Origin: Streptomyces coryli
Lineage (GTDB): Bacteria > Actinomycetota > Actinomycetes > Streptomycetales > Streptomycetaceae
Assembly: GCF_011044975.1 (NCBI RefSeq)
Contig: NZ_JAAKZV010000005.1
Location: 1-64,000, forward strand
Reading direction: 5' to 3'
DNA length: 64,000 nt
The position numbers and the translations under genes are program-made. Of the stretch, positions 26,961-36,520 are shown in pieces. Position 1 is the stretch's first letter, and every line of letters starts with the position of its first letter. The notes beneath the pieces were generated by a model. The model was not told the origin of the DNA. It saw only the letters and a list, made by a program, of their open reading frames with translations, and did not search any database.

Positions 26961-28208
26961 TCATTGACCCGCAGTTGCCCGGCTCTGGTGCCGGCAGACC
27001 AGCGCTCCCGCGGTCGCCAGCGCCAGGAAGCCGCCCATCACCACGGCCATGGGGGCGGTGCTGCGGGTGCCGAAGAGGCCGATGAGGGGGGAGGCTGCGG
27101 CGCCGAAGGAGAACTGGGCCACGCCCAGCAGCGCGGACATCGTGCCCGGGGCCTGCCGGCCGCGGCTCTGTCCCACGGCACTTGCCGCGGGAAACAGGAA
27201 CCCGAAGGACGGGACGCTGATGAGCAGGCACAGGCAGAAGGACCAGAGCTGCGACCCCACCGCCGCGGTGAGGACCAGAAGGAGGAGCTGGCCGCCCAGC
27301 CCCAGCACGGCGCCGATGACCATGAGCGTCTCGGCACGCAGCCTGCGGACCAACCGCCTGTACAGGAGGGCCGCGCCGAGGTTGGCGACGGCGTTCACCC
27401 CGTAGACGAGGCTGCTCATCGTGGCCGGCAGGTGCAGCAGGTCGTGGAGGACGAATGTCGCCCCGGCGATGTAGGAGAAGACGGCGGCGCCCAGGCAGCC
27501 CATGGTCAGCACCGGCGCCAGGACAGTGGGCCGCGACAGCAGTGTCCCGGCGGCGCGCAGCGCTCCGCCGGCTCCGCCTCTGATCCGCAGTTCGGGTGGC
27601 AGTGACTCGGGTACGACCCGCGCGGCTCCCATGGCGAGGATCGCGCCGGCCAGGGCGAGCGCCACGAACACGAACCGCCAGGGCGCCACAGCCAGGAGGG
27701 CGCCGCCCAGGACCGGCGCGATCACCGGCCCGAGCGCTCCGATCGCGGACAGCGTGGCGTAGGCCCGGGAGAGTTCGACCCCGCGGTAGAGATCAACGAT
27801 CACTGCCCGCCCGACGACGATGCCCGCGGCTCCGCTGACGCCCTGGCCGAACCGCAGCGCCGTCATCACCTCGATGGTCGGCGCGCACGCGCACCCAAAG
27901 CTGAAGACCGCGAACGCGGAGGTGCCCAGCAGCAGGACGGGCCGGCGCCCCACCAGGTCGCTCAGGGGCCCCAGGACGAGCTGTCCGGCGATCACGCCGA
28001 GCAGGAACGCCGTCAGTGTCGCCTGCGCCCCGGCACTGCTCGTGCCCAAGGAGCGCGCCATGTCCGGTAACCCCGGCACGTACATGTCCGTCGCCAGCGG
28101 GCTCACGCCGCCGAGGCCGGCTATGACCGCCAGGAACACGGTGCGAGAGCCGGAATTCGACGCCGCTCGGACCGGCCCCCGTGGCCGACGCGTGCGTCCG
28201 GGCGTCAC
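26961..28208 (-). CDS. MFS multidrug transporter, Bcr/CflA type
   Basis: 415 residues, 12 predicted membrane helices. The N-terminal half has MYVPGLPDMARSLGTSSAGAQATLTAFLLG and the MFS motif A GPLSDLVGRRPVLLLG, both typical of the Bcr/CflA drug-H+ antiporters in the cytoplasmic membrane. The C-terminal half ends with LVCRHQSR. Its start overlaps the end of the MarR gene by 4 nt (28205-28208), so the two are translationally coupled and the regulator most likely controls efflux. The substrate is unknown. Confidence 0.92.
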   Translation of the reverse strand: MTPGRTRRPRGPVRAASNSGSRTVFLAVIAGLGGVSPLATDMYVPGLPDMARSLGTSSAGAQATLTAFLLGVIAGQLVLGPLSDLVGRRPVLLLGTSAFAVFSFGCACAPTIEVMTALRFGQGVSGAAGIVVGRAVIVDLYRGVELSRAYATLSAIGALGPVIAPVLGGALLAVAPWRFVFVALALAGAILAMGAARVVPESLPPELRIRGGAGGALRAAGTLLSRPTVLAPVLTMGCLGAAVFSYIAGATFVLHDLLHLPATMSSLVYGVNAVANLGAALLYRRLVRRLRAETLMVIGAVLGLGGQLLLLVLTAAVGSQLWSFCLCLLISVPSFGFLFPAASAVGQSRGRQAPGTMSALLGVAQFSFGAAASPLIGLFGTRSTAPMAVVMGGFLALATAGALVCRHQSRATAGQ

Positions 28209-28717
28209 CGTGCGCGCCCTTCCTCACCCGGCCGCCGTCCGTCTTCTTCAGGTGCCGTTCGCTCCGTCAAATCCAAGTCAACCAACGCGAGTTGCTGCAT
28301 GAGCTCACCGGCCAGCCGCAGCAGGCCGCGCTCCGCGGGAGTCAAGGTCCGCGCCAGTGCCGACGCCAGCCAGGCATTGCCGTCCCTCACGTGCTCCCGG
28401 AGTGCCTGCTCGCCCGCTTCGGTTACGGCGATGTCCTGACGCCGCTTGTCGGTGCTGCTGCGGCGGCGGGCCACCCTGCCCTGGCGCTCGAGTTCCTGCA
28501 CCACCCGAGTCAGCGACTGGGCCTGCACCCCTTCGATCGCCGCCAGTTCACTGATCGCAAGCGGGCCGCGGTGCTTGAGGTTGGCCAGAATCGATGAGGA
28601 CAGCCGGGTCAGCGGTTCGGGGCTGCCCTGGTGCTCGGCACGCATCCGGGAAGCCAGCCGCGAGACGCCCCACCGAAGCTGCTCGGCGGTGTACAGATCT
28701 TCTTCGTCAGCATCCAC
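28205..28717 (-). CDS. MarR family transcriptional regulator
   Basis: 170 residues with a winged helix-turn-helix: LTRLSSSILANLKHRGPLAISELAAIEGVQAQSLTRVV, then the wing QGRVARRRSSTDKRRQDIAVTEAG with the Asp/Arg pattern of MarR. N- and C-terminal helices provide dimerisation. MarR proteins are usually ligand-released repressors. The gene leads the operon with the Bcr/CflA transporter (4-nt overlap), so it should respond to a transported drug or phenolic compound. An operator was not certainly found; a weak GTGTT/AACAC repeat lies at 28738-28765. Confidence 0.92.
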   Translation of the reverse strand: MDADEEDLYTAEQLRWGVSRLASRMRAEHQGSPEPLTRLSSSILANLKHRGPLAISELAAIEGVQAQSLTRVVQELERQGRVARRRSSTDKRRQDIAVTEAGEQALREHVRDGNAWLASALARTLTPAERGLLRLAGELMQQLALVDLDLTERTAPEEDGRRPGEEGRAR

Positions 28718-29167
28718 ATAACCAAGCTAAACCTTGGGTGTTCGATGTGAGAATCCCTCAAACACGCCTTATCTACCAAGCTTTGACTTGCTTCTACCCT
28801 GCCGAGGTCCGTGCGTCACGGCGCTGCCGTCAGCCGCGGGCGCCAGGCCGGTCGCGCAGCCGCTCCCGTTCGTCAGCCGGAGGGACGGCAGCCGTTCTTG
28901 CTGCAGGCCGGAGGGGGGTAGAGTCTTTACGCAGCCACCCACGCCGTACATCGGCTCACGGTCCCGAATCGGGCCCGGTGGCATCCGCAGACCTCCGGGT
29001 AATGACGCCCGACCGGCAGCGATGAAGCTGCCCGCTCCAGTCGGCAGGACGCTCGCCCCGCGGGCGGCCCGGGTGGCCGAGGACTCCGCCCGCTCCCAGC
29101 GTGGAGTCGCGCACGACCGCGCAAGTACGTCCGCTGGGACGGGTGCGCCTGAACGAAGAACGGTTGC
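28718..29167. other. 450-bp divergent gap, MarR/MFS and SulP
   Basis: No gene is supported. The first 80 bp are relatively AT-rich (28720-28790) and probably hold the MarR promoter; the rest is the leader of the SulP gene. No riboswitch class, terminator or strong hairpin was recognised. No ribosome site precedes the SulP ATG clearly. Confidence 0.4.
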
Positions 29168-30664
29168 ATGTCCACAGTCTCCGCGTCCCCGCGGCTGCGT
29201 CTGTCGCGCCCCGACTTCCTGCGGTCCCCGAAGATCCTCCGCACCGAGGTGCTGGCCGGCCTGGTGGTCGCCCTGGCCTTGATACCTGAGGCGATCTCGT
29301 TCTCGATCATTGCCGGGGTCGACCCGAGCGTCGGCCTCTTCGCGTCCTTCACCATGGCCGTAGTGATCTCCATAGTCGGCGGCCGCAAGGCGATGATCTC
29401 CGCCGCTACGGGAGCGATAGCCCTGGTCATCGCCCCGCTCAACCGCGAGCACGGCCTCGGCTACCTGATCGCCGCCGTCATCCTCGGCGGCATCTTCCAG
29501 ATGGCCATGGGAGCCCTCGGGGTGGCCAAGCTGATGCGGTTCGTGCCGCGCAGCGTCATGGTTGGCTTCGTCAACGCCCTCGCGATCCTGATCTTCATGG
29601 CGCAGGTGCCGGAGATGCGCGACGTGCCCTGGGCCGTGTATCCGCTGATCGCCGGCGGGCTGGCGCTGATGGTGCTCTTCCCCCGCCTTACGAAGACCGT
29701 GCCCGCGCCGCTCGTCTCCATCGTCATCCTCACCGTGATCACCGTGGGCGCCGGCATCGCCGTGCCCACCGTCGGCGACAAGGGCGAGCTGCCCTCCTCG
29801 CTGCCGACGCCGGGCCTGCCGGACGTGCCGTTCACCCTGGAGACCCTGACCACCATCGCCCCGTACGCGCTCGCCTTCGCGCTGGTCGGGCTGATGGAGT
29901 CGCTGATGACCGCGAAGCTGGTCGACGACATCACCGATACCCGCTCCGGCAAGACCCGCGAGTCGATCGGCCAGGGCATCGCCAACATCGTCACCGGCTT
30001 CTTCGGCGGCATGGGCGGCTGCGCGATGATCGGTCAGACGATGATCAACGTGAAGGTGTCCGGGGCCCGCACCCGGCTGTCGACGTTCCTGGCCGGCAGC
30101 TTCCTGATGGTGCTGTGCATCGTCTTCGGCCCGCTCGTCTCCGACATCCCGATGGGCGCCCTGGTCGCCGTCATGATCATGGTCTCGGTCGCCACCTTCG
30201 ACTGGCACTCCGTCCGGCCGAAGACGCTCAAGCGGATGCCGCTCGGCGAGACCCTGGTCATGACCGTCACCGTCGCCTGCGTGGTGGCCACCCACAACCT
30301 CGCCATCGGCGTCGTCGCCGGCTCCCTCACCGCCATGGTGATCTTCGCCCGCCGAGTCGCCCACCTGGCGAACGTCTCCGGGGTACTGGACCCGGACGGC
30401 AAGCAGGTCGTCTACTCCGTCACCGGCGAGCTCTTCTTCGCCTCGTCCAACGACCTGGTCCACCAGTTCAATTACCAGGACGACCCGGACGACGTCGTCA
30501 TCGATCTGTCCTGCGCGCACATCTGGGACGCATCGTCGGTCGCCGCCCTGGACGCGATCGAGACCAAGTACACCCAGCGCGGCAAGAAGGTCACCATCAC
30601 CGGCCTGAACAAGCCCAGCGCCGAGATGCACGAAGAGCTGGCCGGCGAGCTGACCTCGCACTGA
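29168..30664 (+). CDS. SulP family anion transporter with STAS domain
   Basis: 498 residues. The N-terminal 380 form the 14-helix SulP membrane domain ([23 protein letters not shown] is the family signature near residue 30; [25 protein letters not shown] near 285). The last 100 residues are a STAS domain ([22 protein letters not shown]). It takes up sulfate, bicarbonate or another small anion by symport. It stands alone on its strand with the CoA-binding gene convergent 46 bp downstream. No carbonic anhydrase is fused or adjacent, so the substrate remains open. Confidence 0.92.
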   Translation: MSTVSASPRLRLSRPDFLRSPKILRTEVLAGLVVALALIPEAISFSIIAGVDPSVGLFASFTMAVVISIVGGRKAMISAATGAIALVIAPLNREHGLGYLIAAVILGGIFQMAMGALGVAKLMRFVPRSVMVGFVNALAILIFMAQVPEMRDVPWAVYPLIAGGLALMVLFPRLTKTVPAPLVSIVILTVITVGAGIAVPTVGDKGELPSSLPTPGLPDVPFTLETLTTIAPYALAFALVGLMESLMTAKLVDDITDTRSGKTRESIGQGIANIVTGFFGGMGGCAMIGQTMINVKVSGARTRLSTFLAGSFLMVLCIVFGPLVSDIPMGALVAVMIMVSVATFDWHSVRPKTLKRMPLGETLVMTVTVACVVATHNLAIGVVAGSLTAMVIFARRVAHLANVSGVLDPDGKQVVYSVTGELFFASSNDLVHQFNYQDDPDDVVIDLSCAHIWDASSVAALDAIETKYTQRGKKVTITGLNKPSAEMHEELAGELTSH

Positions 30665-30710
30665 GGGCGACCAGCACAAGCTCCTGGCGCTGTGCGCTGC
30701 GCTTGCTCCC

Positions 30711-31118
30711 TCAGCTCAATCGCGGGATCTCGATCGCCGGGCACCGGTCCATCACCATCTCCAGCCCCGCCGCCCGCGTCCGCTCATACGCCGCCTCGTC
30801 GATGACGCCGAGCTGGAACCACACCGCCTTCGCGCCGATCGCCGCCGCCTCGTCGGCCACCGGGCCGGCCAGGTCGCTGTTCACGAAGACATCCACCACA
30901 TCCACCGGAAAGGGGATATCCGCCAGGCTCGCGTACCCCTGCTCACCGTGGACGGGCTCGGCCTTCGGGTGGACCGGCACGATGCGCTTGCCGAAGCGCT
31001 GCAGGACGTCGGCCACGCCGTAGGCGGCTCGTGACTGGTTGTTGGAGAGGCCGACCACCGCCCAGGTGTCGCCCGTCTCGGTCAGGATCTTGCGTACCGT
31101 CTCCGCGTCTCCATACAT
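30711..31118 (-). CDS. CoA-binding protein (YccU type)
   Basis: 135 residues, a single Rossmann-type CoA-binding domain like the N-terminal part of succinyl-CoA synthetase alpha: WAVVGLSNNQSRAAYGVADVLQRFG, then VPVHPKAEPVHGE and AVWFQLGVIDEAAYERTRAAGLEMVMDRCPAIE. The role in the cell is unknown. The ATG at 31118 is preferred over the GTG at 31127, but neither has a strong ribosome site. Divergent from yigZ. Confidence 0.9.
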   Translation of the reverse strand: MYGDAETVRKILTETGDTWAVVGLSNNQSRAAYGVADVLQRFGKRIVPVHPKAEPVHGEQGYASLADIPFPVDVVDVFVNSDLAGPVADEAAAIGAKAVWFQLGVIDEAAYERTRAAGLEMVMDRCPAIEIPRLS

Positions 31119-31168
31119 GCCCGTCACAACGACGACCCCGCCCTCCCGATTCCCGGACCTGCCCGCAT

Positions 31169-31174
31169 TAGGGT
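31169..31174 (+). promoter_or_regulatory. -10 element TAGGGT, likely leaderless yigZ transcript
   Basis: TAGGGT ends exactly 6 nt before the yigZ ATG at 31181, the spacing expected when transcription starts at the A of ATG. No ribosome site is present. No good -35 was seen. Confidence 0.45.
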
Positions 31175-31180
31175 GACGGG

Positions 31181-31807
31181 ATGCAGGAGCAGTACGAGAC
31201 GGTCGCCCGGGAGGGCGTGCACGAGACCGAGGTGAACCGGTCGCGGTTCATCTGCGCGCTGGCGCCGGTGGCGACCGAGGCCGAGGCGCAGGACTTCATC
31301 GCGCGCGTCCGCAAGGAGCACCCGGCCGCCTCGCACCACTGCACCGCCTACGTCATCGGCGCCGACGGCGCGATCCAGAAGGGCGACGACGACGGCGAGC
31401 CGGGCGGGACCGCGGGGCTGCCCATGCTGCAGATGCTGCTCCGGCGCGAGGTCCGTAATGTCGTCGCGGTCGTCACCCGCTATTTCGGCGGTACGAAGCT
31501 GGGCGCCGGTGGGCTCATCCGCGCGTACGGCGGCGCGGTCGGCGCGGCGCTCGACGCCGTCGGCACGGTTACCCGGCAGCGCTTCCGGCTGCTCACCGTC
31601 ACCGTCGACCATCAGCGGGCCGGGAAGGTGGAGAACGATCTGCGCGCCACTGGCCGCTCGGTGCGGGGCGTGCGCTACGGCGCCGAGGTGGACATCGACG
31701 TCGCCCTGCCGGAGCCGGAGCTGCCCGCCTTCCGCGCCTGGCTTGCGGACGTGACCGCCGGGTCCGCGCGGGTGGAGCTGGGCGGGGAGACGTACGGGAG
31801 CGGCTGA
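31181..31807 (+). CDS. YigZ/IMPACT family protein
   Basis: 208 residues. The N-terminal UPF0029 domain contains EVNRSRFICALAPVATEAEAQ, then ASHHCTAYVIG, DDGEPGGTAGLPML and VTRYFGGTKLGAGGLIRAY, all signatures of the family. The C-terminal DUF1949 ferredoxin-like domain covers about residues 135-205. Relatives bind nucleic acid or act with translation control in eukaryotes; the bacterial role is unclear. A -10 element 6 nt upstream suggests a leaderless mRNA. The sbcD gene follows 51 bp later. Confidence 0.93.
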   Translation: MQEQYETVAREGVHETEVNRSRFICALAPVATEAEAQDFIARVRKEHPAASHHCTAYVIGADGAIQKGDDDGEPGGTAGLPMLQMLLRREVRNVVAVVTRYFGGTKLGAGGLIRAYGGAVGAALDAVGTVTRQRFRLLTVTVDHQRAGKVENDLRATGRSVRGVRYGAEVDIDVALPEPELPAFRAWLADVTAGSARVELGGETYGSG

Positions 31808-31858
31808 TGCGGGGGTTCTGAACGGCGTTGTCAGACCCCGTCGATACAGTCGTGCGTC

Positions 31859-33025
31859 ATGAGATTCCTGCACACGTCGGACTGGCATCTCGGCCGCTCC
31901 TTCCACCGGGTGAACCTGCTTGCCGCGCAGCGGCAGTTCATCGACTTCCTGGTGGCCGCCGCGGCCGAGCGCGAGGTCGACGCGGTGCTGGTGGCCGGGG
32001 ATGTGTACGACCGGGCGGTGCCCCCGCTGGCCGCGGTCGAGCTGTACGACGACGCGCTGCAGCGGCTCGCGGAGCTGGGCATCCCGGTGGTGATGACGCC
32101 CGGGAATCATGACTCGGCCCGCCGTCTCGGCGTCGGCTCCCGGCTGATCGAGCGGGCGGGCATCCATCTGCGTACGGACCCGGCCCGCTGCGGCGAACCG
32201 GTGCTGCTGCGGGACGCGCACGGCGACGTGGCGCTCTACGGGCTGCCGTATCTCGAGCCCGCCCTGGTGCGCGCGGACCTGGGCGTCGAGGAGAACGGGC
32301 ACGCGGCCGTGCTGACCGCCGCCATGGACCGGGTGCGGGCGGACCTCGCCGGGCGGGCACAAGGCACCCGCACCGTCGTGCTCGCGCACGCCTTCGTCAC
32401 CGGCGGCCAGGGCTCCGACAGCGAGCGGGACATCACCGTCGGCGGCGTCGCGTCCGTGCCCGCCGGCGTCTTCGCCGGTGTCGATTACGTGGCCCTGGGC
32501 CATCTCCACGGCTGCCAGACCCTCAGCGAGCGGGTGCGCTATTCGGGCTCGCCGCTCGCGTACTCCTTCTCCGAGGCCGCGCACCGCAAGACGGTGTGGC
32601 AGATCGACCTCGACGAGGCCGGCGACATCGCAGCCGAGCGCATCGACTGCCCCGTGCCGCGACCGCTCGCCCGCCTCCGCGGCCGCCTCGACGACCTGCT
32701 CGACGACCCGGTGCACGAGGCGCACGAGGACGCGTGGGTGGAGGCCGTCATCACCGACCCGGCGCGGCCTGCCGAGCCGATGGCCCGGCTCGCCGCGCGC
32801 TTCCCGCATGTGATCAGCCTCGTCTTCGAGCCGGAGCGGCAGGATGAGGAGGCCCAGGAGTCGTATGCCGAGCGGCTGCGCGGGCGCAGTGACACCGAGA
32901 TCGCGGAGGACTTCGTGCGGCACGTACGGGCGGGCGAAGGGCCCACCGCGGGGGAGCGGGAGGTGCTCGGCGGCGCCTTCGACAGCGTCAGAGCCGCCAT
33001 GGCGCGCGAGGAGGCGGTGCGTTGA
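31859..33025 (+). CDS. sbcD: nuclease SbcCD subunit D
   Basis: 388 residues, Mre11-type Mn-dependent phosphoesterase that with SbcC degrades DNA hairpins and processes double-strand ends. Motifs in order: HTSDWHLGRSF (residues 5-15), VLVAGDVYDRAVPP (near 42), PGNHDSARRL (near 81), VLAHAFVTGGQGSDSER (near 175) and ALGHLHGCQ (near 210), containing all metal ligands. The C-terminal capping part follows. It overlaps sbcC by 4 nt, so the two are translated in a coupled way. Confidence 0.96.
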   Translation: MRFLHTSDWHLGRSFHRVNLLAAQRQFIDFLVAAAAEREVDAVLVAGDVYDRAVPPLAAVELYDDALQRLAELGIPVVMTPGNHDSARRLGVGSRLIERAGIHLRTDPARCGEPVLLRDAHGDVALYGLPYLEPALVRADLGVEENGHAAVLTAAMDRVRADLAGRAQGTRTVVLAHAFVTGGQGSDSERDITVGGVASVPAGVFAGVDYVALGHLHGCQTLSERVRYSGSPLAYSFSEAAHRKTVWQIDLDEAGDIAAERIDCPVPRPLARLRGRLDDLLDDPVHEAHEDAWVEAVITDPARPAEPMARLAARFPHVISLVFEPERQDEEAQESYAERLRGRSDTEIAEDFVRHVRAGEGPTAGEREVLGGAFDSVRAAMAREEAVR

Positions 33026-36000
33026 GGCTGCACCGGCTCGCCGTCCGCGCCTTCGGGCCGTTCGCCGCCGTCCAGGAGATCGACTTCGACGCGCTGTCCG
33101 GCGCCGGCATCTTCCTGCTGCACGGGGCTACGGGCGCGGGCAAGACCTCTGTCCTGGACGCCGTCTGCTTCGCCCTCTACGGCGGCGTCCCCGGCGCCCG
33201 CCAGGGCGGGTCGCTGCGCAGCGACCATGCCGATGCCGGGACGCCGACCGAGGTGGAGCTCGAACTGACCGTCGCCGGGCGGCGGTTGCGCCTGACCCGC
33301 CGTCCCGCGCAGCCGCGGCCGAAGAAGCGCGGCAGCGGGTTCACCGAGGAGAAGGCCGTCAGTCTGCTGGTCGAGTGGGACGCGGCCGCCGACGACTGGA
33401 AGGGGCTCAGCCGCTCCCACCAGGAGATCGGCGAGGAGATCGGACAGCTGCTGGGCATGACCCGGGAGCAGTTCTGCCAGGTCGTGCTGCTGCCGCAAGG
33501 GGACTTCGCGCGCTTCCTGCGCGCCGACGCCCAGGCCCGCGCCACCCTCCTCGGCCGGCTCTTCGACACCCGCCGCTTCGCCGCCGTCGAGGACCGCCTC
33601 GCCGAGCTGCGCCGCGGCGCGCACGACGACGTGCGCGCGGGCGACGAGCGGCTCCTCGGCCTGGCCCACCGCATCGAGCAGGCCGCCGACTCTCCGGAGG
33701 CGCCCCGCCCCGAACTCGCCCCCGGCGACCCGGGGATCGGCGAGGAGCTGCTGCAGTGGGCGGCCCAGGTCCGTACGGGCGCCCGCGAGCGCCGCGACAT
33801 CGACCTGCTGGCCGCCAGGACCGCCGAGCAGGCGCACGCGGCGGCGACGGACTCCCTCGAGGAGGCACGGGACCTCGCCCGGCTCCAGCAGGCGCACGCC
33901 GACGCCCGCCGCCGCGAGGCCGCCCTCGACGGGCAGCGCCCCGAACGGGACCGGGCCGCCGCCCGCCTGGACCGCGCCCGCGCCGCCGACGCCGTCACCC
34001 CCGCACTCGACCTGCGCGCCGCCGCCGACACCGAGCACCGCTCGGCCGCCGCCGCCGAGCAGCAGGCCCGCGCGCTGCTGCCCGACGGGATCGACACCGA
34101 ACCCGCCGACCAGCTCGCCGCCCGCGAGCGCCGGGTCCGCCGGGAGCTCGGCTCCCTCGAGGCGGCCCGCCGCGCGGAATCCCGCAGCGCCGACCTCGCC
34201 GCCGAACTCGACGGCCTGGAGCGGGAGTCGTCCGCCGACGAGGAGATCGCCCGCGAGGCCGATGCCTGGCTGGAGAGCTGGGACGCCACCCGGGAAGGCC
34301 TGCAGCGCCGCCTCGATGCCGCCCAGGAGGCCGCGACCCGCGCCGAGCAGCTCGCCGCCCGGCTGGCACCGGCACGCCGCACGGCCGAGGCCGCACACCG
34401 CCGCGACACGCTGCGCGACCAGGTAACCGACGCAGAACGGCATTTGCTCGACGCGCGCGAGACGGCCGCCGCCGCCCACCAGGCCTGGCTCGACATGCGC
34501 GAGGCCCGGCTGCTGTCCATCGCCGCCGAACTGGCCGCAGGTCTGGAGCCCGGCGCCGACTGCCCCGTGTGCGGTTCCGCCGAACACCCCGCGCCCGCCC
34601 GGCCGCAGGACGACCACGTCGACAAGGAGACGGAGGAACGGGCCCTCGCCGAGCACCGCCGCCTGGAGCGACTGCGCGAGGACGCCCAGCAGCGGCTGCG
34701 CTCACTCTCCGAAGCGCTGGCGGCAGCTGAGCAGGAGGTGGCCGAGGGCCCCACGGATACCGTGCTTCCGGCTGCCGGCCGCACGGGCGCGGAACCGGCG
34801 GCCGACCGCACAGCCGAACCATCCGCCGCCGCCCTCGCCGCCGTCGCCGACCAACTGGCAGCCGACGAGCGCGCCGCCCGCCTCGCGGCCGGCGACGCCT
34901 TCGCCGCCCGCGAGGCCCTGGACGCCGCCACGGCCGAGCACGACCGTCGTACGGCCCGCGCCCAGGAAGCCCGCCGGCGGGCCGCCGCCCGCACCTCCCG
35001 CCGCGAAGCGCTCCTCGCCGAACGCGCCACGGTGGAGCACGAGGTGGCCAAGGCCCGCGGCGACGCCCCGTCCGTGGCCGCCCGCACCGCCGAGCTCGAC
35101 CGGCAGGCGGAGCTGCTGCTGCAGGGGGCGGAGGCGGCGCGCCGCCTGGAGCTCTCGGCGCTGCGGCTGAAGGAGGCCGACGCGCGACTCGCCGACGCCG
35201 CGTACCGGGCCGGGTTCGACACGCCGATGGCCGCCGCCGACGCCTGGCTCGACGCCGAAGGCCGGCGCGCGCTGCAGCATCGCCTGGACGGCTGGCAGCG
35301 CGAGGAGGCCGCCGTCGCGGCGGTGCTCGGCGACGCCCGTACGACCGCGGCCGCCGCCCGCCCGCCCGCGGATGTGCCCGCCGCGCAGACCGCCGCCGAC
35401 ATCGCCACCCGGCGGCTGCGCGCCGCCTCCGCCGCCGAGCACGCGTCAGAGCAGCGCTGCGCCGACCTGGACCGGCTCTCGGCGGACACCGCGGACGGCA
35501 TCCGCGAACTGGCCCCGGTGCGCGCCGCGTACGACCGCATCGCCCGGCTCGCCGGCCTCGCCGCCGGCACCTCCGCGGAGAACGAGCGGAAGATGCGCCT
35601 GGAGTCCTACGTCCTGGCCGCCCGGCTCGAACAGGTCGCGCACGCCGCGTCCGTGCGGCTGGCCCGGATGTCCGGCGGCCGCTACACCCTCGTCCACTCC
35701 GACACCCGCGACAAGGCCAGCGGCCGCGGCCGCAGCGGCCTCGGCCTGCATGTCATCGACGCCTGGACCGGCGCCGAGCGGGACACCGCCACCCTCTCCG
35801 GCGGCGAGTCCTTCTTCGCCTCCCTCGCCCTCGCCCTGGGCCTGGCCGATGTCGTCACCGAGGAGGCCGGCGGCGTCCGCCTGGACACGCTCTTCATCGA
35901 TGAGGGCTTCGGCAGCCTCGACGAGCAGACTCTCGACGAGGTCCTCGACGTCCTCGACGGCCTGCGCGAACGCGACCGCACGGTGGGCATCGTCAGCCAC

Positions 36001-36114
36001 GTGCCGGACCTGCGGCGCCGCATCCCCGTCCAACTCGAGGTGCTCAAGGGCCGCTCCGGCTCGGAGGTCCGCCACCACACGACGGCCTTGACCTCAAGCG
36101 CGGTTGAGGTGTGA
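33022..36114 (+). CDS. sbcC: nuclease SbcCD subunit C (SMC-like ATPase)
   Basis: 1030 residues, Rad50-like. Walker A GATGAGKT (35-42), long coiled-coil arms rich in Ala, Arg and Glu, the zinc hook CPVC at 514-517 between the arms, signature LSGGESFFASLALALGLADVV near 930, and Walker B TLFIDEGFGSLD near 960. The TTG start overlaps the sbcD stop (TTGA). The enzyme tethers DNA ends and gates the nuclease. The coiled-coil composition is extreme in Ala/Arg, common in high-GC actinomycetes. Confidence 0.96.
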   Translation: MRLHRLAVRAFGPFAAVQEIDFDALSGAGIFLLHGATGAGKTSVLDAVCFALYGGVPGARQGGSLRSDHADAGTPTEVELELTVAGRRLRLTRRPAQPRPKKRGSGFTEEKAVSLLVEWDAAADDWKGLSRSHQEIGEEIGQLLGMTREQFCQVVLLPQGDFARFLRADAQARATLLGRLFDTRRFAAVEDRLAELRRGAHDDVRAGDERLLGLAHRIEQAADSPEAPRPELAPGDPGIGEELLQWAAQVRTGARERRDIDLLAARTAEQAHAAATDSLEEARDLARLQQAHADARRREAALDGQRPERDRAAARLDRARAADAVTPALDLRAAADTEHRSAAAAEQQARALLPDGIDTEPADQLAARERRVRRELGSLEAARRAESRSADLAAELDGLERESSADEEIAREADAWLESWDATREGLQRRLDAAQEAATRAEQLAARLAPARRTAEAAHRRDTLRDQVTDAERHLLDARETAAAAHQAWLDMREARLLSIAAELAAGLEPGADCPVCGSAEHPAPARPQDDHVDKETEERALAEHRRLERLREDAQQRLRSLSEALAAAEQEVAEGPTDTVLPAAGRTGAEPAADRTAEPSAAALAAVADQLAADERAARLAAGDAFAAREALDAATAEHDRRTARAQEARRRAAARTSRREALLAERATVEHEVAKARGDAPSVAARTAELDRQAELLLQGAEAARRLELSALRLKEADARLADAAYRAGFDTPMAAADAWLDAEGRRALQHRLDGWQREEAAVAAVLGDARTTAAAARPPADVPAAQTAADIATRRLRAASAAEHASEQRCADLDRLSADTADGIRELAPVRAAYDRIARLAGLAAGTSAENERKMRLESYVLAARLEQVAHAASVRLARMSGGRYTLVHSDTRDKASGRGRSGLGLHVIDAWTGAERDTATLSGGESFFASLALALGLADVVTEEAGGVRLDTLFIDEGFGSLDEQTLDEVLDVLDGLRERDRTVGIVSHVPDLRRRIPVQLEVLKGRSGSEVRHHTTALTSSAVEV

Positions 36115-36124
36115 CGCTCATGGC

Positions 36125-36514
36125 ATGGATACACCGGACAGCGGACTCCTCCTCTTCCGCAACACGATGCGCATCACCGAGGGGCACCTAGACGCATTCC
36201 GCCGCGCCATCGAGCAGGGGGTGGGCTATGTCGAAGAGCATGGCCCGCAGCTGATGGTGGAGGTCTTCATCGACGAGGAGCAGCACCTCGCCCACAGCTT
36301 CCAGCTCTTCCGCGACTCGGACGCCGTCCGCGCCCACTGGAAGATGTCGGACCCGTACATCCAAGAGGTCATGAAGCACTGCAGCATCGAGCGCTTCGAG
36401 ATCTTCGGCGAGCCGGACCCCGACGTGCTCGCGGGGATACGTGACGCGACCGGCGCCGACCTGCGGATCGCGCCGCGGCACACGGGCTTTGTGCGGTTCG
36501 GGGGGCGCGGCTGA
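36125..36514 (+). CDS. hypothetical protein, ABM-like dimeric alpha-beta barrel
   Basis: 129 residues. FRNTMRITEGHLDAFRRAIEQGVGYVEE, then MVEVFIDEEQHLAHSFQLFRDSDAVRAHW has the pattern of a ferredoxin-like ABM/YgiN protein: strand, helix, two strands, helix. The last part (GIRDATGADLRIAPRHTGFVRF) is less typical. No catalytic role can be named. The ATG at 36125 starts 10 bp after sbcC and may share its transcript. Convergent with the TetR gene. Confidence 0.65.
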   Translation: MDTPDSGLLLFRNTMRITEGHLDAFRRAIEQGVGYVEEHGPQLMVEVFIDEEQHLAHSFQLFRDSDAVRAHWKMSDPYIQEVMKHCSIERFEIFGEPDPDVLAGIRDATGADLRIAPRHTGFVRFGGRG

Positions 36515-36520
36515 GCGGTG

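Noticed and set aside
28738-28765. GTGTT/AACAC repeat as MarR operator
   Set aside because: Only 5-bp arms 18 nt apart; not convincing enough to list as a site.
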